A stretch of DNA of 64,000 nt, taken from NCBI RefSeq assembly GCF_020736365.1, contig NZ_CP085988.1, forward strand, positions 1,060,001 through 1,124,000, given 5' to 3'. Position numbers and translations under genes: made by a program. How positions within the stretch are numbered: position 1 is the first letter of the stretch; the number at the start of each line of letters is the position of its first letter. This stretch comes from Clostridium sp. M62/1 (lineage in GTDB: Bacteria > Bacillota > Clostridia > Lachnospirales > Lachnospiraceae). The notes below the pieces were generated by a model. That model was not told the origin of the DNA. It ran no database searches and was given only the letters and a program-made list of their open reading frames with translations. Positions 16,866-24,157 of this stretch are shown piece by piece.

Positions 16866-17140
16866 TTTTGCAGGTCGGCAAACAACTCGTCAAGGTCATT
16901 GCAGCCCTTTACAGACGGGTCTTTTGCAATCCTTTCCGCTTCCAGCATGGCAGCAATCGTTTCCTTGTTGGGCTGTTCCAGCTTCACTTCAAAGGGAATG
17001 CCGCCCTCACGAAGCGACTGGCGCACGAAGATGTTGAACGCCGTGGATAAATTCATGCCGAGTTCCGCAAACAGGGCGTCGGCCTGTGCCTTCAAATCCG
17101 CGTCCATGCGGATGCTGATGTTTGTGGTATTGCCAGCCAT
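16862..17140 (-). CDS. RelB/DinJ-family antitoxin
   Basis: This 92-residue protein starts MAGNTTNISIRMDADLKAQA, a ribbon-helix-helix DNA-binding domain typical of RelB/DinJ. The C-terminal part (residues ~60-92, ERIAKDPSVKGCNDLDELFA) would wrap the toxin. It is upstream of and overlapping the YafQ-like gene, the usual order antitoxin-toxin. Two TTGCACGAA direct repeats upstream are the likely autoregulatory operator. A TA pair can explain why this patch of element debris has been retained. Confidence 0.9.
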   Translation of the reverse strand: MAGNTTNISIRMDADLKAQADALFAELGMNLSTAFNIFVRQSLREGGIPFEVKLEQPNKETIAAMLEAERIAKDPSVKGCNDLDELFADLQK

Positions 17141-17164
17141 ATCATCAACCCCTTTCTCTGGTAC

Positions 17165-17212
17165 TTTTAGTATATGCTATTTGCACGAAGAAAACAATAC
17201 TTTGCACGAATA
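17165..17212 (-). promoter_or_regulatory. Putative operator/promoter of the toxin-antitoxin pair
   Basis: TTGCACGAA occurs at 17181-17189 and again at 17202-17210, 21 bp (two helical turns) apart, just upstream of the antitoxin. On the minus strand a TATACT-like -10 lies nearby (about 17170). Binding by the ribbon-helix-helix antitoxin is inferred. Confidence 0.45.
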
Positions 17213-17219
17213 TTTAACA

Positions 17220-17444
17220 GTAAATTCATTGAAGGAGATCACTGTATGAAGCAGATTATTTACCCGTCACTGTCCACATGAACATCTGCCTGCCCCTTGC
17301 CCTGTTACAGTCGAAACTGGCAGACGCGCTCACTGGCCTGGAGCCGGAGGCCCATGCCTGCCAGGGCTGAGGCAACTGCGGCGGGTGCGGGAAGTGCCAG
17401 CATGAAGAAAAGCAAGCCTGAACCCATCCCCGTCATGGACTATT
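17220..17444 (+). pseudogene. Degenerate conjugative-element debris
   Basis: Short broken frames only. One reads MKQIIYPSLST then a stop (17246-17281). Another reads PEAHACQG, a stop where a Cys is expected, then GNCGGCGKCQHEEKQA, a Cys-rich tail in which TGA replaces TGC. These look like small genes of an integrative element after decay; no intact product is predicted. Confidence 0.4.
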
Positions 17445-17501
17445 GAAAAAGCAGCTGCTAAAACTGATTTGATGTATCAAAAGTATAATTATCATGATTA
17501 G
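17445..17501 (+). pseudogene. 3' end of a third immunity gene (relic)
   Basis: The last 18 codons read EKAAAKTDLMYQKYNYHD then TAG. They differ at only three residues from the end of the first candidate immunity protein (EKAATKTDLMYKKHNYHD, ending 11327). The following TATTTATTCGCCCGGC is the same as after that gene. It marks the far edge of the third, destroyed rhs cassette. Confidence 0.8.
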
Positions 17502-17640
17502 TATTTATTCGCCCGGCAAAGCCGGGCGATGCCCCAGAGGCCGGGTGACTTGTCACCACCCGGCCCTTCACCAGCACACATTTCTCCCCTGAAAAATAGA
17601 CTCTCCTGCGCCAAAATTCCATTCCTGATTTTCAAACCGA
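17502..17640 (+). repeat. Inter-cassette conserved block, copy 3 (truncated)
   Basis: It starts with the same hairpins as copy 1 (CGCCCGGCAAAGCCGGGCG; CCGGGTGACTTGTCACCACCCGG) and CACCAGCACACATTTCT, then similarity fades after about 17600. This truncated arm is the downstream border of the rhs locus. Confidence 0.65.
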
Positions 17641-17745
17641 TCCAACAAGCTGAAATGCTACATATAAAGGAAAAACTTCCGGCAAAAAAGCAAACACAGA
17701 CAGAAGGCAGACGAGAGAAAAGAATGAAAGGCCAGATGAAAGACA

Positions 17746-17807
17746 TAAAAAGGGAGCCATTGCTCCATAGATGATTTCTCATCTATTTTGCAACGGCTCC
17801 TTTTTCC
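17746..17807. terminator. Bidirectional terminator
   Basis: A long stem, AAAAAGGGAGCC... with ...GGCTCCTTTTT, contains an inner ATAGATGA/TCATCTAT pairing. It lies between the rhs locus and the convergent minus-strand gene and can serve both strands. Confidence 0.75.
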
Positions 17808-17832
17808 CTCCCCGGCATCTATCCCAAGGAGG

Positions 17833-18297
17833 CTATTTGGATGCTTTTTTCTCTGTCTTATCCTTCTTAAATCTGGAGAAAAATCCTTTTTTCTTTGGAA
17901 GCGGCGGGATGCCTCCGCGCACGCTCTTGATCTCCGTTATGTAGAGACCGCTGATAACGACCTTAGCCTCAGTCTTGACTGGAAGCTGTAAGAAAACCTT
18001 CTCGTCAGCAATGAGAGTGGTAACCTTCGGTCCGATTTTGGCCTTTACGATCGGAAACTTGGCCCGTCTCATGTACCACGGAACCTGATCCGTAACCATC
18101 TTCGGAAGACCGGAATCTTTGGCTTTCAGCTTCTTCTTATCAATGACTAATATAGAAACTACCTGCTTCGCAGCCTCCATCATGGACTGCTGTTCAGCCT
18201 GACGTTTTTCCATTTTCCGACCCAGGAAATACAGCACTGCCAGCACAATGACTGCGACGATAAGAACGCCCAGCAGCACGTTGAAGAATATGTCCAT
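17833..18297 (-). CDS. Conserved small membrane-anchored protein, function unknown
   Basis: This 154-residue protein has one N-terminal transmembrane helix (MDIFFNVLLGVLIVAVIVLA...YFLG, residues 1-26), a basic region, and a compact domain containing VDKKKLKAKDSGLP-like sequence (VIDKKKLKAKDSGLPK) and VSGLYITEIKSVRGG-like (ISGLYITEIKSVRGGIPPLP). The C-terminus is Lys-rich. The ATG at 18297 is preceded by GGAGGTAC. It is transcribed alone, toward the terminator at 17746. I do not recognise the family and assign no function. Confidence 0.8.
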   Translation of the reverse strand: MDIFFNVLLGVLIVAVIVLAVLYFLGRKMEKRQAEQQSMMEAAKQVVSILVIDKKKLKAKDSGLPKMVTDQVPWYMRRAKFPIVKAKIGPKVTTLIADEKVFLQLPVKTEAKVVISGLYITEIKSVRGGIPPLPKKKGFFSRFKKDKTEKKASK

Positions 18298-18412
18298 AGA
18301 AGTACCTCCGTAATTTTGTCTCGCTGATTATTATAACATTCCCTATAGGAAAAGGCAAGCCAAACGGCTGCAACTTCCGGGAAATACTTGTAGAAAATGC
18401 AGGAAAACATAT

Positions 18413-18441
18413 TTGACAAACGGGCAGGAATTAGCTAATAT
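18413..18441 (+). promoter_or_regulatory. Promoter of the hydrogenase-maturation operon
   Basis: TTGACA at 18413-18418 and TAATAT at 18436-18441 are separated by 17 bp, a good sigma-70 (SigA) match. The predicted start near 18448 leaves a leader of almost 490 nt before the first gene. Confidence 0.65.
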
Positions 18442-18738
18442 GAAGAAAATGCACTCTCAGATACGGGCTCCCGGGACGGACGGATGAGTTTGCCGAAGAC
18501 AGCAGGAGAATCAGCCCTGGCAGACTGCCGGCTTCCTGCACAGCTCCTGCGCCGGGGGAAACACAGGGAGAGCTAAAGAGGAAAGCTGCGCTGACACCGA
18601 GGAAATGCTCCGAGGCCAAGAAAAGCTGAACTGGTACGGAAACAGGATTCTCTTTCAACGGGATTCTGAACATTCCGCCGCAACATTCAGATGAAAGAGA
18701 AAACAGGTTTCTGTCCGGGACAGAGGCCTGTGTCTGCG

Positions 18739-18763
18739 CGCCTTTTGGAGGCGCTTTTCTTTT
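18739..18763 (+). terminator. Terminator-like hairpin within the hyd leader
   Basis: A GCGCC/GGCGC stem with loop TTTTGGA is followed by TTTTCTTTT. The stem is short, so termination may be conditional. Confidence 0.5.
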
Positions 18764-18850
18764 ATAAACAGGAAACTTCGTCCCTGTTATATAAAAACGC
18801 TCCGCGGGGATCGCACTGCGGCGAAAAGGAAAATGCCGCTTTTGCGGCCC
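18763..18850. repeat. Palindromic intergenic repeat, copy B
   Basis: ATAAACAGGRA arms (18764-18774 and 18782-18793) are followed by ATAAAAACGCTCCGCGGGG and ATCGCACTGCGGCG. The half from TATAAAAACGC on is almost identical to the sequence right of the IS at 63664, including the following GAGGAAAATGxCGCTTTTGCG-type stretch. Confidence 0.6.
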
Positions 18851-18935
18851 GCCGCAGGCGGAGAATCCTGCGAAGCAGGATCCTTTCTTAGTTTTTGGGG
18901 ATATTCAGGTGTGTAAGGCAGAAGGAGGAAGAATT

Positions 18936-19214
18936 TTGGAAACCAGGATTGCCGTTATAGGCATCATTGTTGAGGAGAGGGAGGCGGCAGGGCGTGTCAA
19001 CGAGACCCTTCACCAGTACGGAAGCTATATTATCGGCCGGATGGGACTTCCCTATGAAAAGAAACATGTCAGCATCATCAGCATTGTGCTGGACGCCCCC
19101 ATGGACGTGATCAGCGCCCTGTCGGGAAAGCTGGGCCGTATTCCGGGGGTCAGCACCAAGGCTCTGTATGCGAAAGCCGGAGCTGGGCAGGAACAGGCGA
19201 AGGAAAGGAAGTGA
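18936..19214 (+). CDS. TM1266-type iron-only hydrogenase system regulator
   Basis: This ~92-residue protein starts at TTG 18936, eight bases after GGAGGA (18923-18928); an upstream GTG at 18909 lacks a site. The sequence METRIAVIGIIVEEREAAGR, then NETLHQYGSYIIGRMGLP and SGKLGRIPGVSTKALY, is the small ferredoxin-fold protein that accompanies hydrogenase maturation genes in clostridia. It is predicted to be a regulator or assembly accessory. Its stop is 4 bp before hydE, so the two are co-transcribed. Confidence 0.88.
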   Translation: METRIAVIGIIVEEREAAGRVNETLHQYGSYIIGRMGLPYEKKHVSIISIVLDAPMDVISALSGKLGRIPGVSTKALYAKAGAGQEQAKERK

Positions 19215-19218
19215 AGCC

Positions 19219-20418
19219 ATGAGACATATCACAGATGCGGTTTACACGGGAAAGGCGGGAATATTCCCGGAAGAGCTGTTTTCTGACAGGTCAGAACGAG
19301 AGGGAGGAGACGTCCGTTTTGTGCCCGGCGGGGACAGGGAGAGGCGCTGCCTTGAGCTGCTCTCCCGTCTGGCCAGAGGAGAACGGCTGACCGAGGAGGA
19401 GTTTTCAGAAATCCTGTCTGTGAGAACCTGGAAGACGGCAGGCCTTTTGTTCCGCACAGCCCGCCGCATCAGGGAAAAATACTATGGAAAGCGGGTATTT
19501 ATCAGAGGGCTGATTGAATTTACCAACTACTGCAGGAACGACTGCTATTACTGTGGGATCAGGCGCAGCAATCAGGAGGTATCCCGGTACCGCCTGACGC
19601 CGGACGAGATCCTCTCCTGCTGTGAGGAGGGCCGCCGGCTGGGTTTTCGGACCTTCGTGCTCCAGGGCGGGGAGGATCTGAACTTTGAGGGACGTGAAGG
19701 ATTAAGAGGAGACCGGGCACTGGCAAAAGTCGTGGAGGAGATAAAGAGGCGTTTCCCTGACTGTGCCGTTACCCTTTCTGTGGGAGAGCGGGACCGGGAG
19801 GTTTACGAGCAGTGGTTTCAGGCGGGAGCCGACCGCTATCTGCTCCGCCATGAGACAGCCGACGAGGAGCACTACAGGAGGCTTCACCCGACGGAGCTTT
19901 CCGGCCAGCGCAGGAAAGAGTGTCTCCGTGCCTTAAAGGATATCGGATTCCAGACAGGAGCCGGCATGATGGTCGGCTCACCGGGACAGACCGTCCGTCA
20001 CCTTGCTGAAGATCTGGTATTTCTCAGAGAGCTTCAGCCGGAGATGGTTGGAATCGGCCCCTTTCTCCCCCACCACGCCACACCTTTTGCCGGCGAGGAG
20101 GCGGGAAGCCTGGAACTTACCCTGTACCTTCTGGGGCTGGTGCGCCTTTTGCTTCCGAGAGTGCTCCTTCCGGCCACCACGGCTCTTGGCACGGTGTTTG
20201 ACGGGGGCCGGGAGCTGGGAATTCTCTGCGGAGCCAATGTGGTGATGCCGAACCTTTCGCCGGCAGCTGTCAGAGGAAATTATCTCCTCTATGACAATAA
20301 GCTGTGCACCGGATGTGAGGCTTCGGAGGGGCTTTCGGCTCTCAGAAAATCCATGGAGTCCATCGGATATGAGATTGTGGCAGAGCGGGGAGACTGTGCC
20401 GGATATGTGAGTCCCTGA
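19219..20418 (+). CDS. hydE: [FeFe]-hydrogenase H-cluster maturase HydE (radical SAM)
   Basis: HydE acts in the cytosol in building the azadithiolate/organometallic precursor of the hydrogenase H-cluster. The protein is about 399 residues. The radical-SAM cluster motif CRNDCYYCG (CxxxCxxC) follows IRGLIEFTNY at about residue 110. FVLQGGED and a conserved GTVFDGGRELGILCGANVVMP near the C-terminus fit HydE. I take ATG 19219 (after AGGAAAGGAAG) rather than the upstream in-frame ATG at 19168, which lies inside the regulator gene. It is the second gene of the operon; hydG follows 124 bp later. Confidence 0.95.
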   Translation: MRHITDAVYTGKAGIFPEELFSDRSEREGGDVRFVPGGDRERRCLELLSRLARGERLTEEEFSEILSVRTWKTAGLLFRTARRIREKYYGKRVFIRGLIEFTNYCRNDCYYCGIRRSNQEVSRYRLTPDEILSCCEEGRRLGFRTFVLQGGEDLNFEGREGLRGDRALAKVVEEIKRRFPDCAVTLSVGERDREVYEQWFQAGADRYLLRHETADEEHYRRLHPTELSGQRRKECLRALKDIGFQTGAGMMVGSPGQTVRHLAEDLVFLRELQPEMVGIGPFLPHHATPFAGEEAGSLELTLYLLGLVRLLLPRVLLPATTALGTVFDGGRELGILCGANVVMPNLSPAAVRGNYLLYDNKLCTGCEASEGLSALRKSMESIGYEIVAERGDCAGYVSP

Positions 20419-20542
20419 CGGCAGGCTGACAGGACACAGAAAAAAACGCCGCAGCGCTGACCGGAAAAACAGATACGGTCTGATACTGAAGGGAAAGCCG
20501 GAGGAGTTCCGCCTGACCCGAATAAGAGAGGAGAAAAGAGAC

Positions 20543-21976
20543 ATGAACAGCAGTACAAAGTACGATCCAAAATCATCAAAGGCAGAGGAGTTTATCAACC
20601 ATCAGGAGATTCTGGAAACCCTTGACTATGCGGAAAAGAACAGGGAAAATTTTGAACTGATAGACGCGATCATCGAGAAGGCGAGAAAGAAAAAGGGAAT
20701 CAGCCACAGGGAGGCATCTGTCCTCTTAGCCTGTCAGGATGAGGAGAGAAATGAGCAGATTTTTAAACTGGCCAGGGAAATCAAGAGGGAATTTTACGGC
20801 AGCCGTATCGTGATGTTTGCACCCCTCTACCTGTCCAACTACTGCGTCAACGGCTGTCTGTACTGCCCCTACCACCTGAAGAACAAGCACATTCCCAGGA
20901 AAAAGCTGACTCAGGAGGAGATCGTGCGGGAGGTTACGGCTCTGCAGGATATGGGCCACAAGCGGCTGGCTCTGGAAACCGGTGAGGATCCGGTCAACAA
21001 TCCCATTGAGTATGTGCTGGAAAGCATTAAGACCATTTACAGCATTAAGCATAAAAACGGGGCAATCCGCCGTGTCAATGTAAACATCGCGGCTACCACA
21101 GAGGAGAACTACAGAAAATTAAAAGAGGCAGGAATCGGAACTTACATCCTGTTCCAGGAAACTTACCACAGGGAGAGCTATGAGATACTTCACCCCACTG
21201 GGCCGAAGCACAACTACTGCTACCACACAGAGGCCATGGACAGGGCTATGACAGCGGGAATTGACGATGTGGGGATCGGCGTACTCTTTGGCCTGGAACT
21301 CTACAAATATGAGTTTGCCGGCCTTCTCATGCACGCGGAGCATCTGGAGGCGCGATTTGGCGTCGGCCCCCACACCATCAGCGTGCCAAGGGTGAAGAAA
21401 GCCGACGACATTGACCCGGACGAGTTTGACAACGGAATCGACGACGACACCTTCGCAAAGATCGTGGCCCTGATCCGTGTGGCTGTTCCCTACACGGGAA
21501 TGATCATCTCCACCAGGGAGAGCGCCAAGTGCAGGGAGCGGCTGCTGAATCTGGGAATCTCCCAGATAAGCGGCGGCTCCAGAACCAGCGTAGGCGGCTA
21601 TGCCGAGGAGGAGCCGGAGGATGAAAGCTCCGCCCAGTTCGACGTAAGCGACAGCCGCACGCTGGATCAGGTGGTGAGATGGCTGATGGAATTAGGCTAC
21701 ATTCCCAGCTTCTGCACCGCCTGCTACAGGGAGGGAAGGACAGGAGACCGCTTTATGAGCCTTTTAAAGAGCGGCCAGATTGGAAACTGCTGCCATCCAA
21801 ACGCTCTGATGACTCTGAAAGAGTATCTGGAGGACTACGCCTCTGAGGAGACCAGAAAGCTGGGCGATCAGCTGATAGAAAAAGAGATCCTGAATGTGCC
21901 CAGTGAGAGGGTCAGGGAGATTCTGAGAAAGAATCTGAAGGCTATCGCAGAGGGCAGAAGGGACTTCAGGTTCTAG
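20543..21976 (+). CDS. hydG: [FeFe]-hydrogenase maturase HydG (radical SAM tyrosine lyase)
   Basis: HydG cleaves tyrosine to give the CO and CN ligands of the H-cluster. The 477-residue length is typical. The N-terminal radical-SAM motif is CVNGCLYCPYH (about residue 97); LALETGEDPVNNP follows, and the C-terminal auxiliary-cluster domain has CTACYREGRTGDRFM and CCHPNALMT, fitting the CxxC...C pattern. ATG 20543 follows GAGAGGAG. It is between hydE and hydF, in the same direction and with gaps under 160 bp, so one transcript is likely. Confidence 0.97.
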   Translation: MNSSTKYDPKSSKAEEFINHQEILETLDYAEKNRENFELIDAIIEKARKKKGISHREASVLLACQDEERNEQIFKLAREIKREFYGSRIVMFAPLYLSNYCVNGCLYCPYHLKNKHIPRKKLTQEEIVREVTALQDMGHKRLALETGEDPVNNPIEYVLESIKTIYSIKHKNGAIRRVNVNIAATTEENYRKLKEAGIGTYILFQETYHRESYEILHPTGPKHNYCYHTEAMDRAMTAGIDDVGIGVLFGLELYKYEFAGLLMHAEHLEARFGVGPHTISVPRVKKADDIDPDEFDNGIDDDTFAKIVALIRVAVPYTGMIISTRESAKCRERLLNLGISQISGGSRTSVGGYAEEEPEDESSAQFDVSDSRTLDQVVRWLMELGYIPSFCTACYREGRTGDRFMSLLKSGQIGNCCHPNALMTLKEYLEDYASEETRKLGDQLIEKEILNVPSERVREILRKNLKAIAEGRRDFRF

Positions 21977-22127
21977 GAAAGCATCTGCCGGATCAGTCTG
22001 CCGGCAGGCGGGGCACCGGGAACAGCCGCCTGAAACTTCAGACAACGCCTGCTCAGGAAACAGATCAGGAAAAACGAATGGATCAAAAAAGCAAAACCAG
22101 CCAAGTAAAGATAATCAGGAGAAAAAA

Positions 22128-23426
22128 ATGGGAATGAATGAAACTCCGTCCGCAGAGCGGGTTCACATCAGCTTTTTCGGATGCAGAAACGCCGGAAAAT
22201 CAAGCCTTTTAAATGCCTTCACCGGTCAGGATCTGGCCGTAGTTTCCGACGTAAAGGGAACCACCACCGATCCGGTGAAAAAATCCATGGAGCTTCTCCC
22301 TCTGGGCCCGGCCGTCATCATCGACACCCCGGGGATCGACGATGAGGGAAGTCTGGGCGGCAGACGGGTGAGAAAGACAAGACAGATTTTAAATATGACA
22401 GACATCGCAGTCCTCGTGGCAGACAGCCAGACAGGGATCAGAAAAGAGGACAGGGAGCTGGCTTTTCTGTTTCAGGAAAAGGAAGTTCCCTATGTCGTTG
22501 CCTTCAATAAATGTGATTTAACAGAAAATCACATCCCGGACATATATAAGGAAGAGACGAACAAAACGGGAGCAAAGGAAGGCGTACCGGAAGACAGGGG
22601 AACCGAAAATCGGGAAGCAGCCGTCCTTTCAGGCGCCGCAGCCGTCCTTCCTGTCAGCGCCAGGACAGGCTTTGGAATTGAGAAGCTCAAAGAAACCCTG
22701 GCCCACATAAAAACCGTGGAGGAGGGGAGGGATCATGTCCCTCTCATAGGAGATCTGCTCTCCCCATCTGATTTTGTCGTCCTGGTTATCCCGGTGGACA
22801 AGGCGGCCCCCAAGGGCCGCCTGATCCTCCCCCAGCAGCAGACAATACGGGGAATCCTCGATGCAGGGGCCGTGGCGGTTACAGTAAAGGACGATGAACT
22901 TTCCACCACACTGGCCGTTCTGGGGAAAAAGCCGAAACTTGTAGTCACGGACAGCCAGGTATTCGGAAAGGTAAAGGGGGAAGTCCCGGACGACATCCTC
23001 CTCACCTCCTTCTCCATCCTCTTTGCCAGATACAAGGGAAACTTAAAAACCGCAGTCGAGGGCGCTGCCGCCCTGGATCGCCTGGAGGACGGAGCACACA
23101 TTCTCATCTGTGAGGGCTGTACCCACCACCGCCAGTGCGGCGACATCGGCACTGAAAAACTCCCTGCCTGGATCAGGAAGCACACGGGAAAGGAGCTGAG
23201 GTTTTCCTTCACCTCCGGCACCGAATTCCCCGATGATCTGAGCCCCTACAGCCTGATCATCCACTGCGGCGGCTGTATGTTAAACGCCCGGGAGATGAAA
23301 TACCGCCTGAAATGTGCCGAAGACCAGCAGATCTCCATGACCAACTACGGAATTGCCATCGCCCACATGAACGGGATTCTGAAAAGAAGCGTCGAGCCCT
23401 TCCCGGACATCCGGGAAATGCTGTGA
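22128..23426 (+). CDS. hydF: [FeFe]-hydrogenase maturation GTPase HydF
   Basis: HydF is the scaffold that receives the 2Fe subcluster made by HydE/HydG and passes it to the hydrogenase. This 432-residue protein has GTPase motifs P-loop GCRNAGKSS (~residue 18), G3 DTPGID, and G4 NKCD, then the dimerisation domain, and a C-terminal [4Fe-4S] site CEGCTHHRQC plus HCGGCMLN, in the expected CxH...CxxC arrangement. The insertion around residues 145-175 (acidic, KEGVPEDRGTENREAA) is a variable loop before the G5 motif. The start ATG 22128 follows CAGGAG. It ends the operon, with a terminator at 23467. No hydrogenase structural gene lies in the window. Confidence 0.96.
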   Translation: MGMNETPSAERVHISFFGCRNAGKSSLLNAFTGQDLAVVSDVKGTTTDPVKKSMELLPLGPAVIIDTPGIDDEGSLGGRRVRKTRQILNMTDIAVLVADSQTGIRKEDRELAFLFQEKEVPYVVAFNKCDLTENHIPDIYKEETNKTGAKEGVPEDRGTENREAAVLSGAAAVLPVSARTGFGIEKLKETLAHIKTVEEGRDHVPLIGDLLSPSDFVVLVIPVDKAAPKGRLILPQQQTIRGILDAGAVAVTVKDDELSTTLAVLGKKPKLVVTDSQVFGKVKGEVPDDILLTSFSILFARYKGNLKTAVEGAAALDRLEDGAHILICEGCTHHRQCGDIGTEKLPAWIRKHTGKELRFSFTSGTEFPDDLSPYSLIIHCGGCMLNAREMKYRLKCAEDQQISMTNYGIAIAHMNGILKRSVEPFPDIREML

Positions 23427-23466
23427 GCAATTAAAGCAAAAATAGAAAGAGAAAATAGAAAGAGAG

Positions 23467-23536
23467 AAAAGGCGCTGTAAAGCAGCGGATTTCCCAGAAG
23501 AATTCAGAAAGGGAAACCCTGATGCGGCGCCTTTTT
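23467..23536 (+). terminator. Terminator of the hyd operon
   Basis: AAAAGGCGC pairs with GCGCCTTTTT, with inner TTTCCC/GGGAAA pairing. Confidence 0.7.
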
Positions 23537-23638
23537 CTGTCCGCTGTCAGTTCCCGTTTAAGATGTTTTGGTACAAGGGAGCTGCACAAAGTCGGATGAA
23601 AGATAAGCTGTAATATAGAAAATAAAAATACTGCTTGA

Positions 23639-23669
23639 ATACTTATAAAAAAGATGTTAATTTAAGTAT
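23639..23669 (+). promoter_or_regulatory. Putative BlaI-type operator upstream of the repressor gene
   Basis: ATACTTA (23639-23645) and TAAGTAT (23663-23669) form an inverted repeat in an AT-rich promoter region. The same half-sites occur at 25644-25676 upstream of the secreted-protein gene, suggesting a common regulator, most simply the adjacent BlaI-like protein. The 325-bp gap between hydF and this gene otherwise holds only the terminator. Confidence 0.45.
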
Positions 23670-23751
23670 ATAAGGAATTGCCTGACTTTCAGAAATGAAT
23701 ACACCAGGGTCAGGACAGCAGGCGAATGGAAGCAAGAATGGAGGAAACTTT

Positions 23752-24156
23752 ATGGGAAGGATGCCGGATGAAGGACTCAGGGGGCTTGGGGGGAGGAAAA
23801 AGTTGTCGCCCCAGGAGCGAGAATTTATGGAAGTAATCTGGGAAAAGCCGGAGGGAATCATGTCGGAGGAACTTTACCGGCGATTTCCGATCGTCAGAGG
23901 GACTGTATCTGCAGTGCTGGCCCATATTGCAGAGAAAAACTATGTAACGGTTAAGAAGGAGGGAAGAAATTACAGATACAGGGCAAACGTGACGAAGAGA
24001 GAGTATGAGAAAGCGCTGATGAAGGAAAAGATGAAAAAGTATCTGGGTGTGGATTCTATGGCGGGGCTGTTGGGAATGTTTTGCGGAAAGGAGGAATTGA
24101 CAGAAAAGGAAAAGAAGGAGATTGACACACTGCTGAAAAAACTGGAGGAACAGTAG
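23752..24156 (+). CDS. BlaI/MecI/CopY-family transcriptional repressor
   Basis: This ~134-residue protein has a winged-helix N-terminus (LSPQEREFMEVIWEKPEGIM, then VRGTVSAVLAHIAEKNYVTV and KKEGRNYRYRANVT) followed by a Lys/Glu-rich dimerisation helix. BlaI-type repressors bind palindromic operators and are inactivated by proteolysis triggered by BlaR1. I choose ATG 23752 because GGAGGA precedes it; an ATG at 23695 has no such site. One base separates its stop from the BlaR1-like gene. Confidence 0.92.
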   Translation: MGRMPDEGLRGLGGRKKLSPQEREFMEVIWEKPEGIMSEELYRRFPIVRGTVSAVLAHIAEKNYVTVKKEGRNYRYRANVTKREYEKALMKEKMKKYLGVDSMAGLLGMFCGKEELTEKEKKEIDTLLKKLEEQ

Positions 24157-24157
24157 G

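Larger units (their letters stand above)
18448..18935 (+). promoter_or_regulatory. Long structured leader (or separate small RNA) upstream of the hyd maturation operon
   Basis: No gene is seen in this stretch. Visible pairings include GCAGGAG/CTCCTGC (about 18502 and 18545), GGCAGACTGCC, TCTCTTTCA with TGAAAGAGA (about 18652 and 18690), and TCTGTCCGGGACAGA. Near 18739-18762 GCGCC TTTTGGA GGCGC is followed by TTTTCTTTT, a terminator-like end giving a ~310-nt RNA. The part from 18763 is a palindromic intergenic repeat. I could not match it to a known riboswitch; it could be an attenuated leader or an independent small RNA. Confidence 0.45.

Noticed and set aside
18448..18760. Known riboswitch, T-box, RNase P, tmRNA or SRP RNA in the hyd leader
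   Set aside because: The expected signature strings (T-box GGGTGG, RNase P GAGGAAAGTCC, SRP GGAAGGAAGCAGC, cobalamin box) are absent or only partly matched. The GAGGAAAG seen near 18577 is not followed by the RNase P continuation.
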